Source of the DNA: Pseudomonas sp. ABC1
GTDB lineage: Bacteria > Pseudomonadota > Gammaproteobacteria > Pseudomonadales > Pseudomonadaceae
Direction: 5' to 3'
NCBI RefSeq assembly: GCF_013395055.1
Contig: NZ_CP058349.1
Coordinates: 682,001-746,000 of the forward strand
DNA: 64,000 bases
Below the pieces are notes generated by a model that was not told the origin of the DNA, did no database searches, and was given only the letters and a program-made list of their open reading frames with translations. Each line of letters starts with the position of its first letter. Within the stretch, counting starts at the first letter, position 1. Positions 28,090-34,729 of the stretch are shown here, piece by piece. A program made the translations under genes and the position numbers.

Positions 28090-29780
28090 TACTTATCCCT
28101 CCTCATGATGATGCGAAGTGCCAGCAGATAAGCGAGCAGGATGATGACCGGACGCAGGTAGATGGCCAGTTGGCACAGCGGCTCATAACTCCATTCAATG
28201 GTGATGGGCCTGCCAGCGAGCGTGAAACGGGCATAGAGCGGTGGCGGGCATGAGGCACTACCCCAGCCGCCAATGTTGGAGAACGCGGCACGAAGGTCAC
28301 CGCCATTCTTTTCTTCAACCTTGCCGTTAGGGTCGCCGTTGAGAACGCCCTGGACGGCTTGCATGGAGTTGCCACCGGCATTACGCCATTCATCCGCCAC
28401 GCCCTGAGCCAAGCAGGCGTTTTCATGCTGGCGGCGCAACATGGCGCATTGCACGGCATCGCCCTTACAGGAGAAGGTCGAGCAGCTTTCTACGGAGGCG
28501 GAGCTTTCTTTTCCATTGCCCTCACCTTCGCCAGCTTCACCAGGATCGCCATTGGATGATGCGATCTTTTCAACAGCCCCCAAGGTTTTACCGGATATAT
28601 CAACCAGCGCACCGAGTGCGCCCGCAAGTTGACCAGTTTGCCCATTCAGCGCCCCAGAGACTTGGGCTGTATGCTGGCTTAATTCACGAGTGAGTTGCTG
28701 AGTTTGATTGCTTAATGAGTCAACAATCTGATTTGAATAGTGTGATATTAAGGTTGCATTATTTGCAATCTGGTTGGTGATCTGGGATGAGGATTGTGAA
28801 ACCGCGCTTTCAAGAGAGCCCATTGAGCGAAGAACTCCGCTGTACTGCTCGCCGTCTATCTTAGAGTCAGGCACCACCCCCGGGCTATTGCTTTTTATCT
28901 CAGATAAAATAGAGCCCAGTGAAGAAAGCAGCTTGCTGCTAAGGTTATTAACGTCCGCAGAAGTAGCCCAGTTACCCGTCACCTCGGATGGCCCGCCATT
29001 ACTGCCACCACTATTGTTTCCACCGCTGTCACTGCCGCCGCCGTTATTACCACCGCCTGAGTTACCGCCACCCGTATTTCCACCGCTGTTATTGCCACCA
29101 CCGGTATTTCCACCCCCGGTATTACCGCCACCCGTATCACCGCCCCCGGTATTTCCACCTGGGTTGTGATTGGACCAGTCGTAATCGACCGGCATACCTT
29201 GCTGGGCCCCATCGAATTGTTTGCCTGGAATAGTCAGGCATAACTTGCTGGTCGGAGCGGCAGTAAAATTGCAAAATCCAATTCCTGGGGCAGACGAGTA
29301 GCAATCTGAGCGACTTTTATATGTATAAGAACATCCAAGGTAACAGGCATTAGTCCCTGACTGCTCTGGTGCGGCAACATAAAGGCGCCCTGAGCTATCT
29401 TTGATGATGATGCCGTTCTCACCACGCAAGTTAACGAGACGGTCAGGATTATGCATATCCCATGCTTCTTTGCCGCAATCCTCCTTAAAGACTGTTCTGT
29501 AGCCCAAAATAATCATGCTGCTTGAGTAGGGGTCAGGCTTTCCAAAACTACAGGTAAGAGCCATGCCGTTGTCGTCAGACATCTCTATTGTCGAGCCAGG
29601 GAATTGAGGCAAATAAGCTTGGCAAACTTCCATCGGCGTTGAAAAGAAATGTTCTCTCACATTGGAGTTGCTAATTCCATAATAAGAGACTTCCGCGAGT
29701 GCGAGAGGAGAAAAGGAAATGGCGCTAATAGCGAGAAAGCAGGAGAGACGCGAAGGCCAGCGTAAGGACGATAAGAACAT
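28089..29780 (-). CDS. adsorption protein (pIII/CoaA-like, TspB-related C-terminus)
   Basis: A 563-residue minor coat protein. It has a signal peptide (residues 1-29, ending PLALA), a Cys-rich N-terminal receptor domain (about 30-205), a Gly/Asn/Ser/Thr-rich linker of about 60 residues, a helical middle, and a C-terminal TspB-type domain with several Cys and one membrane anchor (VIILLAYLLALRII). It should bind the host pilus and co-receptor. The N-terminal region is AT-richer than its neighbours, fitting fast divergence of receptor-binding parts. Confidence 0.88.
   Translation of the reverse strand: MFLSSLRWPSRLSCFLAISAISFSPLALAEVSYYGISNSNVREHFFSTPMEVCQAYLPQFPGSTIEMSDDNGMALTCSFGKPDPYSSSMIILGYRTVFKEDCGKEAWDMHNPDRLVNLRGENGIIIKDSSGRLYVAAPEQSGTNACYLGCSYTYKSRSDCYSSAPGIGFCNFTAAPTSKLCLTIPGKQFDGAQQGMPVDYDWSNHNPGGNTGGGDTGGGNTGGGNTGGGNNSGGNTGGGNSGGGNNGGGSDSGGNNSGGSNGGPSEVTGNWATSADVNNLSSKLLSSLGSILSEIKSNSPGVVPDSKIDGEQYSGVLRSMGSLESAVSQSSSQITNQIANNATLISHYSNQIVDSLSNQTQQLTRELSQHTAQVSGALNGQTGQLAGALGALVDISGKTLGAVEKIASSNGDPGEAGEGEGNGKESSASVESCSTFSCKGDAVQCAMLRRQHENACLAQGVADEWRNAGGNSMQAVQGVLNGDPNGKVEEKNGGDLRAAFSNIGGWGSASCPPPLYARFTLAGRPITIEWSYEPLCQLAIYLRPVIILLAYLLALRIIMRRDK
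28985..29165 (-). repeat. Gly-rich linker minisatellite in adsorption gene
   Basis: Imperfect repeats of 9-15 bp encoding GGGNTGG and GGNNSGG units inside the adsorption gene. Such glycine linkers separate receptor-binding and anchoring domains in filamentous phage pIII proteins. The repeat length can change without shifting frame. Confidence 0.8.
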
Positions 29781-29819
29781 AAGAGTTAAGGTCTATGGAC
29801 ATACGCACACCAAAGTTAA

Positions 29820-29843
29820 ACCCCCTGTACGAATACAGGGGGT
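29820..29843 (-). terminator. terminator after the major coat gene
   Basis: A perfect 10-bp stem (ACCCCCTGTA and complement) with a 4-base loop, followed on the minus strand by TTTAACTTT. It lies between the major coat and adsorption genes, where filamentous phages typically place a strong terminator to allow high coat expression. Confidence 0.85.
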
Positions 29844-29849
29844 ACCCGG

Positions 29850-30053
29850 TTAGACGGCCCGGCGAACCAGGCGGAACACGGCAGCAGCAGCGATGATGAC
29901 CAGGGCGGCACCGCCGAGAGCGGCAACCGCAGCGGTACCGCCAGACAGTTCAGCCAGAGCTTCGGTAACATCGACCGCAGCGAAGGAAACAGCAGGAACG
30001 GCGGCAGCAGCAGCCACACCAGCACGAGCCAACAGCTTTTGAACGTTTTTCAT
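29850..30053 (-). CDS. major coat protein precursor (pVIII/CoaB-like)
   Basis: A 67-residue precursor. The basic, Ala-rich leader ends at VSFA (about residue 29), leaving a mature protein of about 38-42 residues: an acidic start (VDVTEALAEL), a hydrophobic middle (VAALGGAALVIIAAAAV) and a basic end (FRLVRRAV) that contacts DNA. Start at 30053 has GAGG 7 bases upstream. A terminator follows directly. Confidence 0.92.
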   Translation of the reverse strand: MKNVQKLLARAGVAAAAAVPAVSFAAVDVTEALAELSGGTAAVAALGGAALVIIAAAAVFRLVRRAV

Positions 30054-30061
30054 GTAACACC

Positions 30062-30271
30062 TCACTTGATAGCTTTGCCCGCCACGCGGATAACGAACAC
30101 TGTTGCGAAGAGCAAAACAACATACGGCATGAGTTCGTTAATCTCGGCGGAAGTTATGCCGGGATGCCCGGCGTTTATCTGATCGCTTGCGACAACTTGC
30201 AGAGTTCCGGTGCAACGAACAGCGCCGCTGCTATCGGTGGTCCATTGACCGTCGCAAGCAATCAAATTCAT
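30062..30271 (-). CDS. small phage membrane protein (minor coat candidate)
   Basis: A 69-residue protein with two Cys in its N-terminal part (CDGQW...VRCTG) and a C-terminal hydrophobic segment ending in a basic tail (FVIRVAGKAIK). Located just ahead of the major coat gene, it matches the position of the small proteins of Pf phages. Its start overlaps the stop of the preceding 40-residue gene. Confidence 0.75.
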   Translation of the reverse strand: MNLIACDGQWTTDSSGAVRCTGTLQVVASDQINAGHPGITSAEINELMPYVVLLFATVFVIRVAGKAIK

Positions 30272-30390
30272 TGCAGGGCCTGATCGATGAAGTTCACGCC
30301 AGCCAGGAACCCGTCAGCACTACCCATGGCATAGCCACTGGCGAAGACCAGCGTTGCCAGCAGCAGATCGAGGATGGTTTCCCGGTTCAT
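30268..30390 (-). CDS. 40-residue phage membrane protein (minor coat candidate)
   Basis: A short frame read on the minus strand from ATG at 30390, MNRETILDLLLATLVFASGY at its start, ending DQALQ. It has one hydrophobic segment, the size of inovirus pVII/pIX minor coat proteins. The TGA overlaps the next ATG (ATGA), and it sits 16 bp after the ssDNA-binding gene, which supports a real gene despite its length. Confidence 0.65.
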   Translation of the reverse strand: MNRETILDLLLATLVFASGYAMGSADGFLAGVNFIDQALQ

Positions 30391-30406
30391 CGGTCAGGCC
30401 CCTGAA

Positions 30407-30775
30407 TCAGGACTTGGCAGCGTCGCCGGGTTTGGCGGCAGACTGTTGCTGGCCAGCAGGAGCAGCCGTGGTGCCCTGGCTGATCGGTTTCTTGGGATTG
30501 ACGGCCTCGATATGCAGGGCGAGGTTCTTGCCCTTGTTCTGGCCACCACGCGCCACGTCGAAGGTGATGCGGACCAGCTCCAGCGGTTCGAACTGGGCAC
30601 CGGCGGCGAAGACTTCATCCGCGACTTCATCCGCAGCGGATATGCCGATGATGGAAAGGCCGTGTTCGGTCTTGCCGTCCGGTTCGTCACCGTAGAAGAC
30701 CTTTACATACTTGGCCCCTTCCATTTCGGTCTTTTGAGTACCCAGGAATGCAACTTCCATAGTCGAACGTGCCAT
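30407..30775 (-). CDS. phage ssDNA-binding protein (pV-like)
   Basis: A 122-residue protein starting MARSTMEVAFLGTQKTEMEG, with a beta-rich body and a flexible, Ala/Gln/Pro-rich tail (about 97-122). It matches the ssDNA-binding protein position of Pf phages, just ahead of the small coat genes. It coats newly made single-stranded phage DNA before packaging. Confidence 0.8.
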   Translation of the reverse strand: MARSTMEVAFLGTQKTEMEGAKYVKVFYGDEPDGKTEHGLSIIGISAADEVADEVFAAGAQFEPLELVRITFDVARGGQNKGKNLALHIEAVNPKKPISQGTTAAPAGQQQSAAKPGDAAKS

Positions 30776-30874
30776 CTGTTGTTACCTCACTTAGTTGCGC
30801 TTGTGCGCGTTTCAAAGACAAAGCAGCCCCGGTGCGCCAACTTCACGCAGTGCGTCGTATTGCTTGTGAGCCGG

Positions 30875-31081
30875 TTAGTTAGGCGCTGCTTTGGGTTTCC
30901 TTAATCCCGTACTTGCGTTGTTTACTTCGGTGCGGTCATCGCGTTGACTGGGACACATACCCACCGGCTTTGCCCGTGGATATGTATCAGGCCTCGACCC
31001 CGCGAGCGGGGCCCCACTCGGCCCCAGTACAAAGCGGATCAATAGTTGATCCTTGAAAGCAGAAGCGAGAGCAAGCTTCAT
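30875..31081 (-). CDS. possible 68-residue phage protein
   Basis: A frame starting MKLALASAFKDQLLIRF, whose ATG overlaps the TGA of the 64-residue gene upstream in exactly the way other genes of this phage are linked. The C-terminal half (Arg/Pro/Asp-rich) has no recognisable fold and the region also carries hairpins, so it may instead be non-coding. Confidence 0.35.
   Translation of the reverse strand: MKLALASAFKDQLLIRFVLGPSGAPLAGSRPDTYPRAKPVGMCPSQRDDRTEVNNASTGLRKPKAAPN
30998..31011. other. hairpin in small-gene/ssDNA-binding gap
   Basis: CCCCG-cgag-CGGGG, a short GC hairpin within the 30776-31077 stretch; a second imperfect hairpin lies at about 30961-30979. Filamentous phage origins and packaging signals are hairpins in intergenic DNA, so this stretch is a candidate, without direct proof. 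Confidence 0.35.
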
Positions 31082-31272
31082 GCTGTCGCCCTCTCCGATC
31101 CGTCGCCGCGCAGTGCCTGGACGATCTCGGTCCACAGCGTCACGCCCCAGTTCTCGCGACGGCCTGCCACGTCAGCAGCGGTCTGCTGGCGTTTCAGGTG
31201 TTCAAGCCGGGCACTGGCCAAGGGCAGCAGTTCGAAGGCTTGCGCGGGAGTCAGGACGATGGCTGTAGGCAT
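31078..31272 (-). CDS. small phage protein of unknown function
   Basis: A 64-residue helical protein starting MPTAIVLTPAQAFELLPLAS. It lies between other small same-strand phage genes, 3 bp after the stop of the Cys-rich gene. Small early genes of unknown function occupy this place in Pf phages. Confidence 0.6.
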   Translation of the reverse strand: MPTAIVLTPAQAFELLPLASARLEHLKRQQTAADVAGRRENWGVTLWTEIVQALRGDGSERATA

Positions 31273-31275
31273 GGG

Positions 31276-31566
31276 TTAGCCCTCAAGCTCGAAGGGTTCG
31301 TGGATTGGCACGAAAGGTGTGGGTTTGCCACTGTCGTGCACAACGTGCCACCACTTCGGCGGACGCTCGCTTGGCGTGTGTTTCTCGCAGTACGAAGCAG
31401 GCGTAACGACCGTCTGGCCATTTGCCCTGGATACGGTTGAAGGGCGGCACTGGTTGCATCGTGTGGATTGGGAGAGAGCGTGTTTCGCCAGTTCGCGTTT
31501 CGACCAGCAGACAGAGCAGTCGCAGTCCAGTCGATGCGGTTGATGCAGGTACTTGCTGAGATTCAT
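31276..31566 (-). CDS. small Cys-rich phage protein
   Basis: A 96-residue protein with CDCSVC, CNQC and a later Cys-His pair (YCEKH), suggesting a metal-binding fold. A GAGG site lies about 9 bases ahead of the ATG. An overlapping frame (31283-31603) also has a ribosome-binding site but gives an Arg-rich sequence of shadow character. Confidence 0.6.
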   Translation of the reverse strand: MNLSKYLHQPHRLDCDCSVCWSKRELAKHALSQSTRCNQCRPSTVSRANGQTVVTPASYCEKHTPSERPPKWWHVVHDSGKPTPFVPIHEPFELEG

Positions 31567-31608
31567 CGGCGGGTACCTCGATAGAAGGGTCGGGCTTGTT
31601 CATTCCAT

Positions 31609-31821
31609 TTACTCCCGCTCCAAAAGCTCTTTTGTCAGCAGTGCCACGTTGACCATCAGCCGCCGCCCGACCTTCAAGCTTGGCAGGTAGCCCCGCTCTA
31701 CCCAGGTGCGGACCACAATCGGTTCCTCACCCATACCGATCCAATCAGCGAATGCCTGCCACGGCATCATCGGTGGGGCACCGTGCAGCTTTTGTGGGTC
31801 AAACCCGTCTGGTGGTAGCAT
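31609..31821 (-). CDS. excisionase-like DNA-binding protein
   Basis: A 70-residue protein with a winged-helix core, WIGMGEEPIVVRTWVERGYL, then LPSLKVGRRLMVNVALL, the pattern of Xis/AlpA-like factors. It would bend DNA for excision or activate phage genes. It is the first gene of the phage minus-strand set, divergent from the repressor-like gene across a long inverted repeat. Confidence 0.7.
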   Translation of the reverse strand: MLPPDGFDPQKLHGAPPMMPWQAFADWIGMGEEPIVVRTWVERGYLPSLKVGRRLMVNVALLTKELLERE

Positions 31822-31862
31822 CCTTCTAGCTCCGCTGTGTTTCGCACTAACCAGCTTTACTG

Positions 31863-31930
31863 GCTGGGCAATAATTTCCCATAGGGCAAATATATCCCAG
31901 CTCCCAGCTTATGGGAAGCTATTGCCCAGC
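31863..31930. promoter_or_regulatory. 21-bp inverted repeat in the phage switch region
   Basis: Arms at 31863-31883 and 31910-31930 match at 19 of 21 positions, separated by 26 bp. Each arm contains GGGCAATA and TTCCCATA. The element fills the gap between the excisionase-like gene and the repressor-like gene, and the right arm ends 7 bp before the latter's start, so it is a strong candidate operator for the lysogeny repressor. Confidence 0.7.
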
Positions 31931-31937
31931 TATTAGA

Positions 31938-32222
31938 ATGAAAATTATCTATATGGATACGGCAGGCGATAGAGCCAGGGCATTGATAAAACGCCTAGGT
32001 CCTAAAAGAGCTAGTGAGCTAGGTGGCGGTAACCACGACAGATGGCGCAGTGTCAGCAAGGGCGCCGTCCGAGTAAGCACGGAAGAAATCGACGTGCTTG
32101 TGAAAGCGTATCCACAATACGCACTATGGCTGGCCAGCGGACAGATACTCCCTGAGGCCGGACAGACCAGCCCGGAATATGATGAAGCCAATGCAAAATT
32201 GGCCGCACCCGGCGCGGGATAG
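31938..32222 (+). CDS. phage repressor-like DNA-binding protein
   Basis: A 94-residue protein starting MKIIYMDTAGDRARALIKRL. The helical core (ALIKRLGPKRASELGGGNHD, then VSTEEIDVLVKAYPQYALWL) resembles small Cro/C1-like regulators found at this position in Pf prophages. It is the only early gene transcribed rightward and sits next to the inverted repeat. A start at the internal ATG 31953 is also possible. Confidence 0.7.
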   Translation: MKIIYMDTAGDRARALIKRLGPKRASELGGGNHDRWRSVSKGAVRVSTEEIDVLVKAYPQYALWLASGQILPEAGQTSPEYDEANAKLAAPGAG

Positions 32223-32354
32223 CTCTTACAAAAGAAGCAGCACAACGCTGGTTCAACCGCCCCGGAGCACCAGCTAGCCAAGACGTGTAAACCGCATAGG
32301 ACCTATGCGACAGGATGCAACAGCAAGGCAAGGTATGCCTTGAAAGGAAGCTAC

Positions 32355-32798
32355 ATGGCAGAACACCCAGACAGCATCCGTCCTGACCAGGACGAGATAC
32401 GTACCTATCACCACACGCACAGAATCCGATCCCAAGGTATCAGCCAGGGGAACGCTATTGTCCTGGCGGCCATCATTGGCATTGGCGGCTTTTGGGGCGG
32501 AAAAATTGCCTACGACCGTTTCCAGGAATGGCGTGTCGAGCAAGCGCTGAAAGAGTTTGCACAGCAGTTAGAGATCGCAGACCGCAAAGCCCGGCTAGAG
32601 CAACAAAGACGCCAGCAAGCTGCCCAACGTCAAGTACAAGCCCATAGAGAACAGAAACGCCAGCAGGCCATTGCAGCCGAAAAGGCACGATATGACGAAG
32701 TGTGGAACTCCAGAGCCTGTAAATTCTGGTGGGAACATGATCCGAAAAACCCGGCAGTTATTGCTAAGGCGAGGACGATGCAGACGTGTAAGAGTTAG
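32355..32798 (+). CDS. membrane-anchored coiled-coil protein, accessory phage gene
   Basis: A 147-residue protein with a 35-residue cytoplasmic N-terminus, one membrane segment (NAIVLAAIIGIGGFWGG), and a Gln/Arg/Ala-rich helix of about 65 residues predicted to form a coiled coil. The C-terminal region has two Cys and WW (CKFWWEHDPKNP). Not part of the inovirus core set; no homologous family recognised. Possibly a moron acting at the envelope. Confidence 0.6.
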   Translation: MAEHPDSIRPDQDEIRTYHHTHRIRSQGISQGNAIVLAAIIGIGGFWGGKIAYDRFQEWRVEQALKEFAQQLEIADRKARLEQQRRQQAAQRQVQAHREQKRQQAIAAEKARYDEVWNSRACKFWWEHDPKNPAVIAKARTMQTCKS

Positions 32799-32896
32799 TC
32801 CATGTTATCGCCAAAGGTAGACCACAATACATAACGCAAGAAACCCAACCAAAAGCCATGCAGCTTAGCTACATGGCTCATTCAAAAGCCTACCTC

Positions 32897-33769
32897 TTAT
32901 TCATTATCGGCCGTCACCCGACTAGGAATAGTTGGAGTATAGCTTTCGAAAGAATGCTGATTCTGTGGAAAATCAGGCTTACTCAACTGTGGCGGTGGTG
33001 GTTTGGGTGTGGGTGTGGGTGTGGGTGTGGGTGTGGGTGTGGGTGGCAACGGATTTTGGGGTTGACTAGAACTTCCATTTTCATTACTACCAGACATGGC
33101 CTCACTCCTTTCATGGATAAAAAATTTTAACAATTTATCCACAGAAACACTAAGCTCGTCAAGATTATTTGCCACCGGGGACTCTTCACCAAGAGACACT
33201 GAAATTTTTCGAGGGGAAGATGAATCCATATCTGCAGCAACAAAAATCAATACAGCGACAAACAAAGCCCCCCCAGAATAAAGCATATTTAACAGCGCAG
33301 TCCTAATCAAGCCATATCGATATTCATTTACCCTACGGTTATGATCAATACACTTACTAGTAGCATCATTCAAATAAAACTCAAATCTTGCATCACGATC
33401 CGGTATAGGAATATTCTCCTCATGTTCAGAGTTATAATTCCTAATCTTATCACAATCCGACAAGAGCACTTTGTCGAAAGCATACATTTCCCCAGCCTTT
33501 GGAAGCAGCTCATATTTATGCCCGATCAAAGCGTTCCAAGTCGCACGCACAGATTGAAACAAACAAAGTAGAGATAATAAAATAAAAATATAAAAGTTAA
33601 GCAGAAAACAAAGCGAAACAGAGTAATCAATCATTCTTCCCATATAAAAAATAACAGCAACAACGCTAGCATATACCGCATAATGCAACTGTAACCTAGA
33701 AAAAATGCTCGCCCTAACGCGCAACTCATAAAAATACAACTCCGAAAGGGCCTTACCAATAACACTCAT
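32897..33769 (-). CDS. multi-pass membrane protein with Pro-Thr tail, accessory cargo
   Basis: A 290-residue protein: an N-terminal amphipathic helix (ELYFYELRVRASIFSRLQLH), a membrane hairpin (about residues 31-68), a cytoplasmic middle, a third membrane segment (about 162-182), then a Ser-rich and a Pro/Thr repeat tail. The opening resembles a broad family of uncharacterised three-membrane-helix proteins. The gene is much more AT-rich than its surroundings, a sign of recent transfer. I suspect a defence or exclusion role but have no motif to prove it. Confidence 0.65.
   Translation of the reverse strand: MSVIGKALSELYFYELRVRASIFSRLQLHYAVYASVVAVIFYMGRMIDYSVSLCFLLNFYIFILLSLLCLFQSVRATWNALIGHKYELLPKAGEMYAFDKVLLSDCDKIRNYNSEHEENIPIPDRDARFEFYLNDATSKCIDHNRRVNEYRYGLIRTALLNMLYSGGALFVAVLIFVAADMDSSSPRKISVSLGEESPVANNLDELSVSVDKLLKFFIHERSEAMSGSNENGSSSQPQNPLPPTPTPTPTPTPTPKPPPPQLSKPDFPQNQHSFESYTPTIPSRVTADNE
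33005..33045 (+). repeat. GGGTGT hexanucleotide tandem repeat
   Basis: About seven copies of GGGTGT on the plus strand, coding for the Pro-Thr repeat of the minus-strand membrane protein. Changes by whole units keep frame, so tail length may vary between strains. Confidence 0.9.
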
Positions 33770-34180
33770 ACACTCACCTCAAAAATTCCCGAAAACACAT
33801 ACAACATTAAGTACAGCGCATTAATTTAATGACAAAAAACACCATAATACGAAGGTATTACTCCCTATCCAACCCTTGCCTAGAGTAGTGTCGAAATCAC
33901 AGCAAAGCACTGAACATGGTTCGATTTACTCGGTTGCCAACTATGCCCCAAAAAAAGGCACAAGCACAGCAAGATATAGCAGATCAATGCAATAGCGCTC
34001 AGGCCACAAGAGACTGATTCACGTGGGGAAGCAGACGAGAGCGGAGCAAAGCGAACTTAGCCCGGAGAGGTGTCGAAAAAGTGTCGAAATCAGTGCAAGA
34101 GAGAGCCGAAGAAAGCAGCTTGAGATAGGCGGTAAGCCTCGAAAAGCAAGGCGTTGCGGATCACAGCAAGGCGCCGGAAA
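33770..34180. other. gene-free right end of prophage
   Basis: No credible gene in 411 bp. The left part is AT-rich (continuing the membrane-protein patch); the right part from about 34020 is GC-balanced and contains the paired GTGTCGAAA motif. It probably holds recombination-factor sites for the right attachment end and the promoter of the membrane-protein gene. Confidence 0.5.
34070..34089 (+). repeat. tandem GTGTCGAAA motif, right copy
   Basis: Two direct GTGTCGAAA copies with the same 11-bp spacing as at 22229, located 91 bp inside the right attachment repeat. Presence at both phage ends supports a role in integration or excision. Confidence 0.5.
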
Positions 34181-34234
34181 GGGTTCGATTCCCATCGCCC
34201 GCTCCAGATCGCGTCACCTAAGGCCCTGAAAATC
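34181..34234 (+). repeat. right attachment repeat (attR)
   Basis: A 54-bp copy identical to 22136-22189, containing only the T-arm to CCA part of tRNA-Gly. Together the repeats define a 12,045-bp unit. The following bases include the same terminator stem with a changed loop. Confidence 0.93.
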
Positions 34235-34310
34235 GAGAGATTTTCGGGGCCTTTTGCTTTTCTGGGGGCGCAGGTGTCGAAAAGATGTCGAGAACTGCAA
34301 ACGGTATGCA
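34235..34310 (+). repeat. degenerate copy of the phage left-end sequence outside attR
   Basis: The 70 or so bases after attR resemble 22190-22262, the DNA inside attL, with mismatches: same terminator stem, and GTGTCGAAAAGATGTCGAGAA at exactly the same 40-bp offset. As this DNA lies outside the element, it looks like the left end of an earlier, related integration. Confidence 0.6.
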
Positions 34311-34342
34311 TGGCAACAGCAGGCTGACCTCGACGCAGCGGA

Positions 34343-34672
34343 TCAGTCGTCTTCCTTCTGTTCGCCCAGTGACTGGAACCACTCTGCATAGGGCGTCCGG
34401 GTGACGCGACGGCGGTTGTAGTCGGGGCTGCCATCGCTCCACCAGGGTTCGCCACGCTCGCCCAGGGCGACCTTGGCGGCATCGACGCCCGCCCTGGCCT
34501 TCTTCAGCGCGACGGCATCGCCGTTGGCCTTGGCGTGCTTCACCTGCCGGCGTGCCTGCATGAGCTCGTTCACCAGTTGCTGGCGCTGCTCTTCCGGCAA
34601 CGCCGGATTGGTGCAGCGCCAGAGGGTCTCGTTGACGACGAAGTAACGACCATCCGGCGTTCTGGGGTACAT
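34343..34672 (-). CDS. conserved hypothetical protein
   Basis: A 109-residue protein, MYPRTPDGRYFVVNETLWRC at its start, with a central helix rich in Lys/Ala/Glu and a conserved end (WWSDGSPDYNRRRVTRTPY). It resembles proteins annotated hypothetical in many proteobacteria. First chromosomal gene beyond attR; its 3' end faces the prophage. Confidence 0.7.
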   Translation of the reverse strand: MYPRTPDGRYFVVNETLWRCTNPALPEEQRQQLVNELMQARRQVKHAKANGDAVALKKARAGVDAAKVALGERGEPWWSDGSPDYNRRRVTRTPYAEWFQSLGEQKEDD

Positions 34673-34729
34673 GGCGAAGGCTCTACTGACGATGTCTCTA
34701 TAGAAGGACAGCCTTGCCAGAGGTCGGGT

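Larger units (their letters stand above)
22136..34234 (-). mobile_element. Pf-like filamentous (inovirus) prophage
   Basis: A 12-kb element bounded by 54-bp perfect direct repeats in the 3' end of tRNA-Gly(CCC). It carries integrase, replication initiator, Zot-like ATPase, secretin, DUF2523 minor coat, adsorption protein, major coat with leader, ssDNA-binding protein, an excisionase-like protein, a divergent repressor-like protein and a toxin-antitoxin pair. Morphogenesis gene order follows the Pf family, and no morphogenesis gene looks broken, so it may be active. Two genes at the right end are likely cargo. Confidence 0.93.

Noticed and set aside
33005..33045. Short tandem repeats considered as CRISPR or origin iterons
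   Set aside because: Six-base contiguous repeats without spacers, lying within a coding frame as Pro-Thr codons.
34023..34229. 68-codon plus-strand frame across attR
   Set aside because: Crosses the attachment site and the tRNA remnant, with Arg/Lys-rich random composition.
22136..34310. Three GTGTCGAAA pairs considered as a CRISPR-like array
   Set aside because: Too few, too short and at the element ends; better explained as recombination sites.
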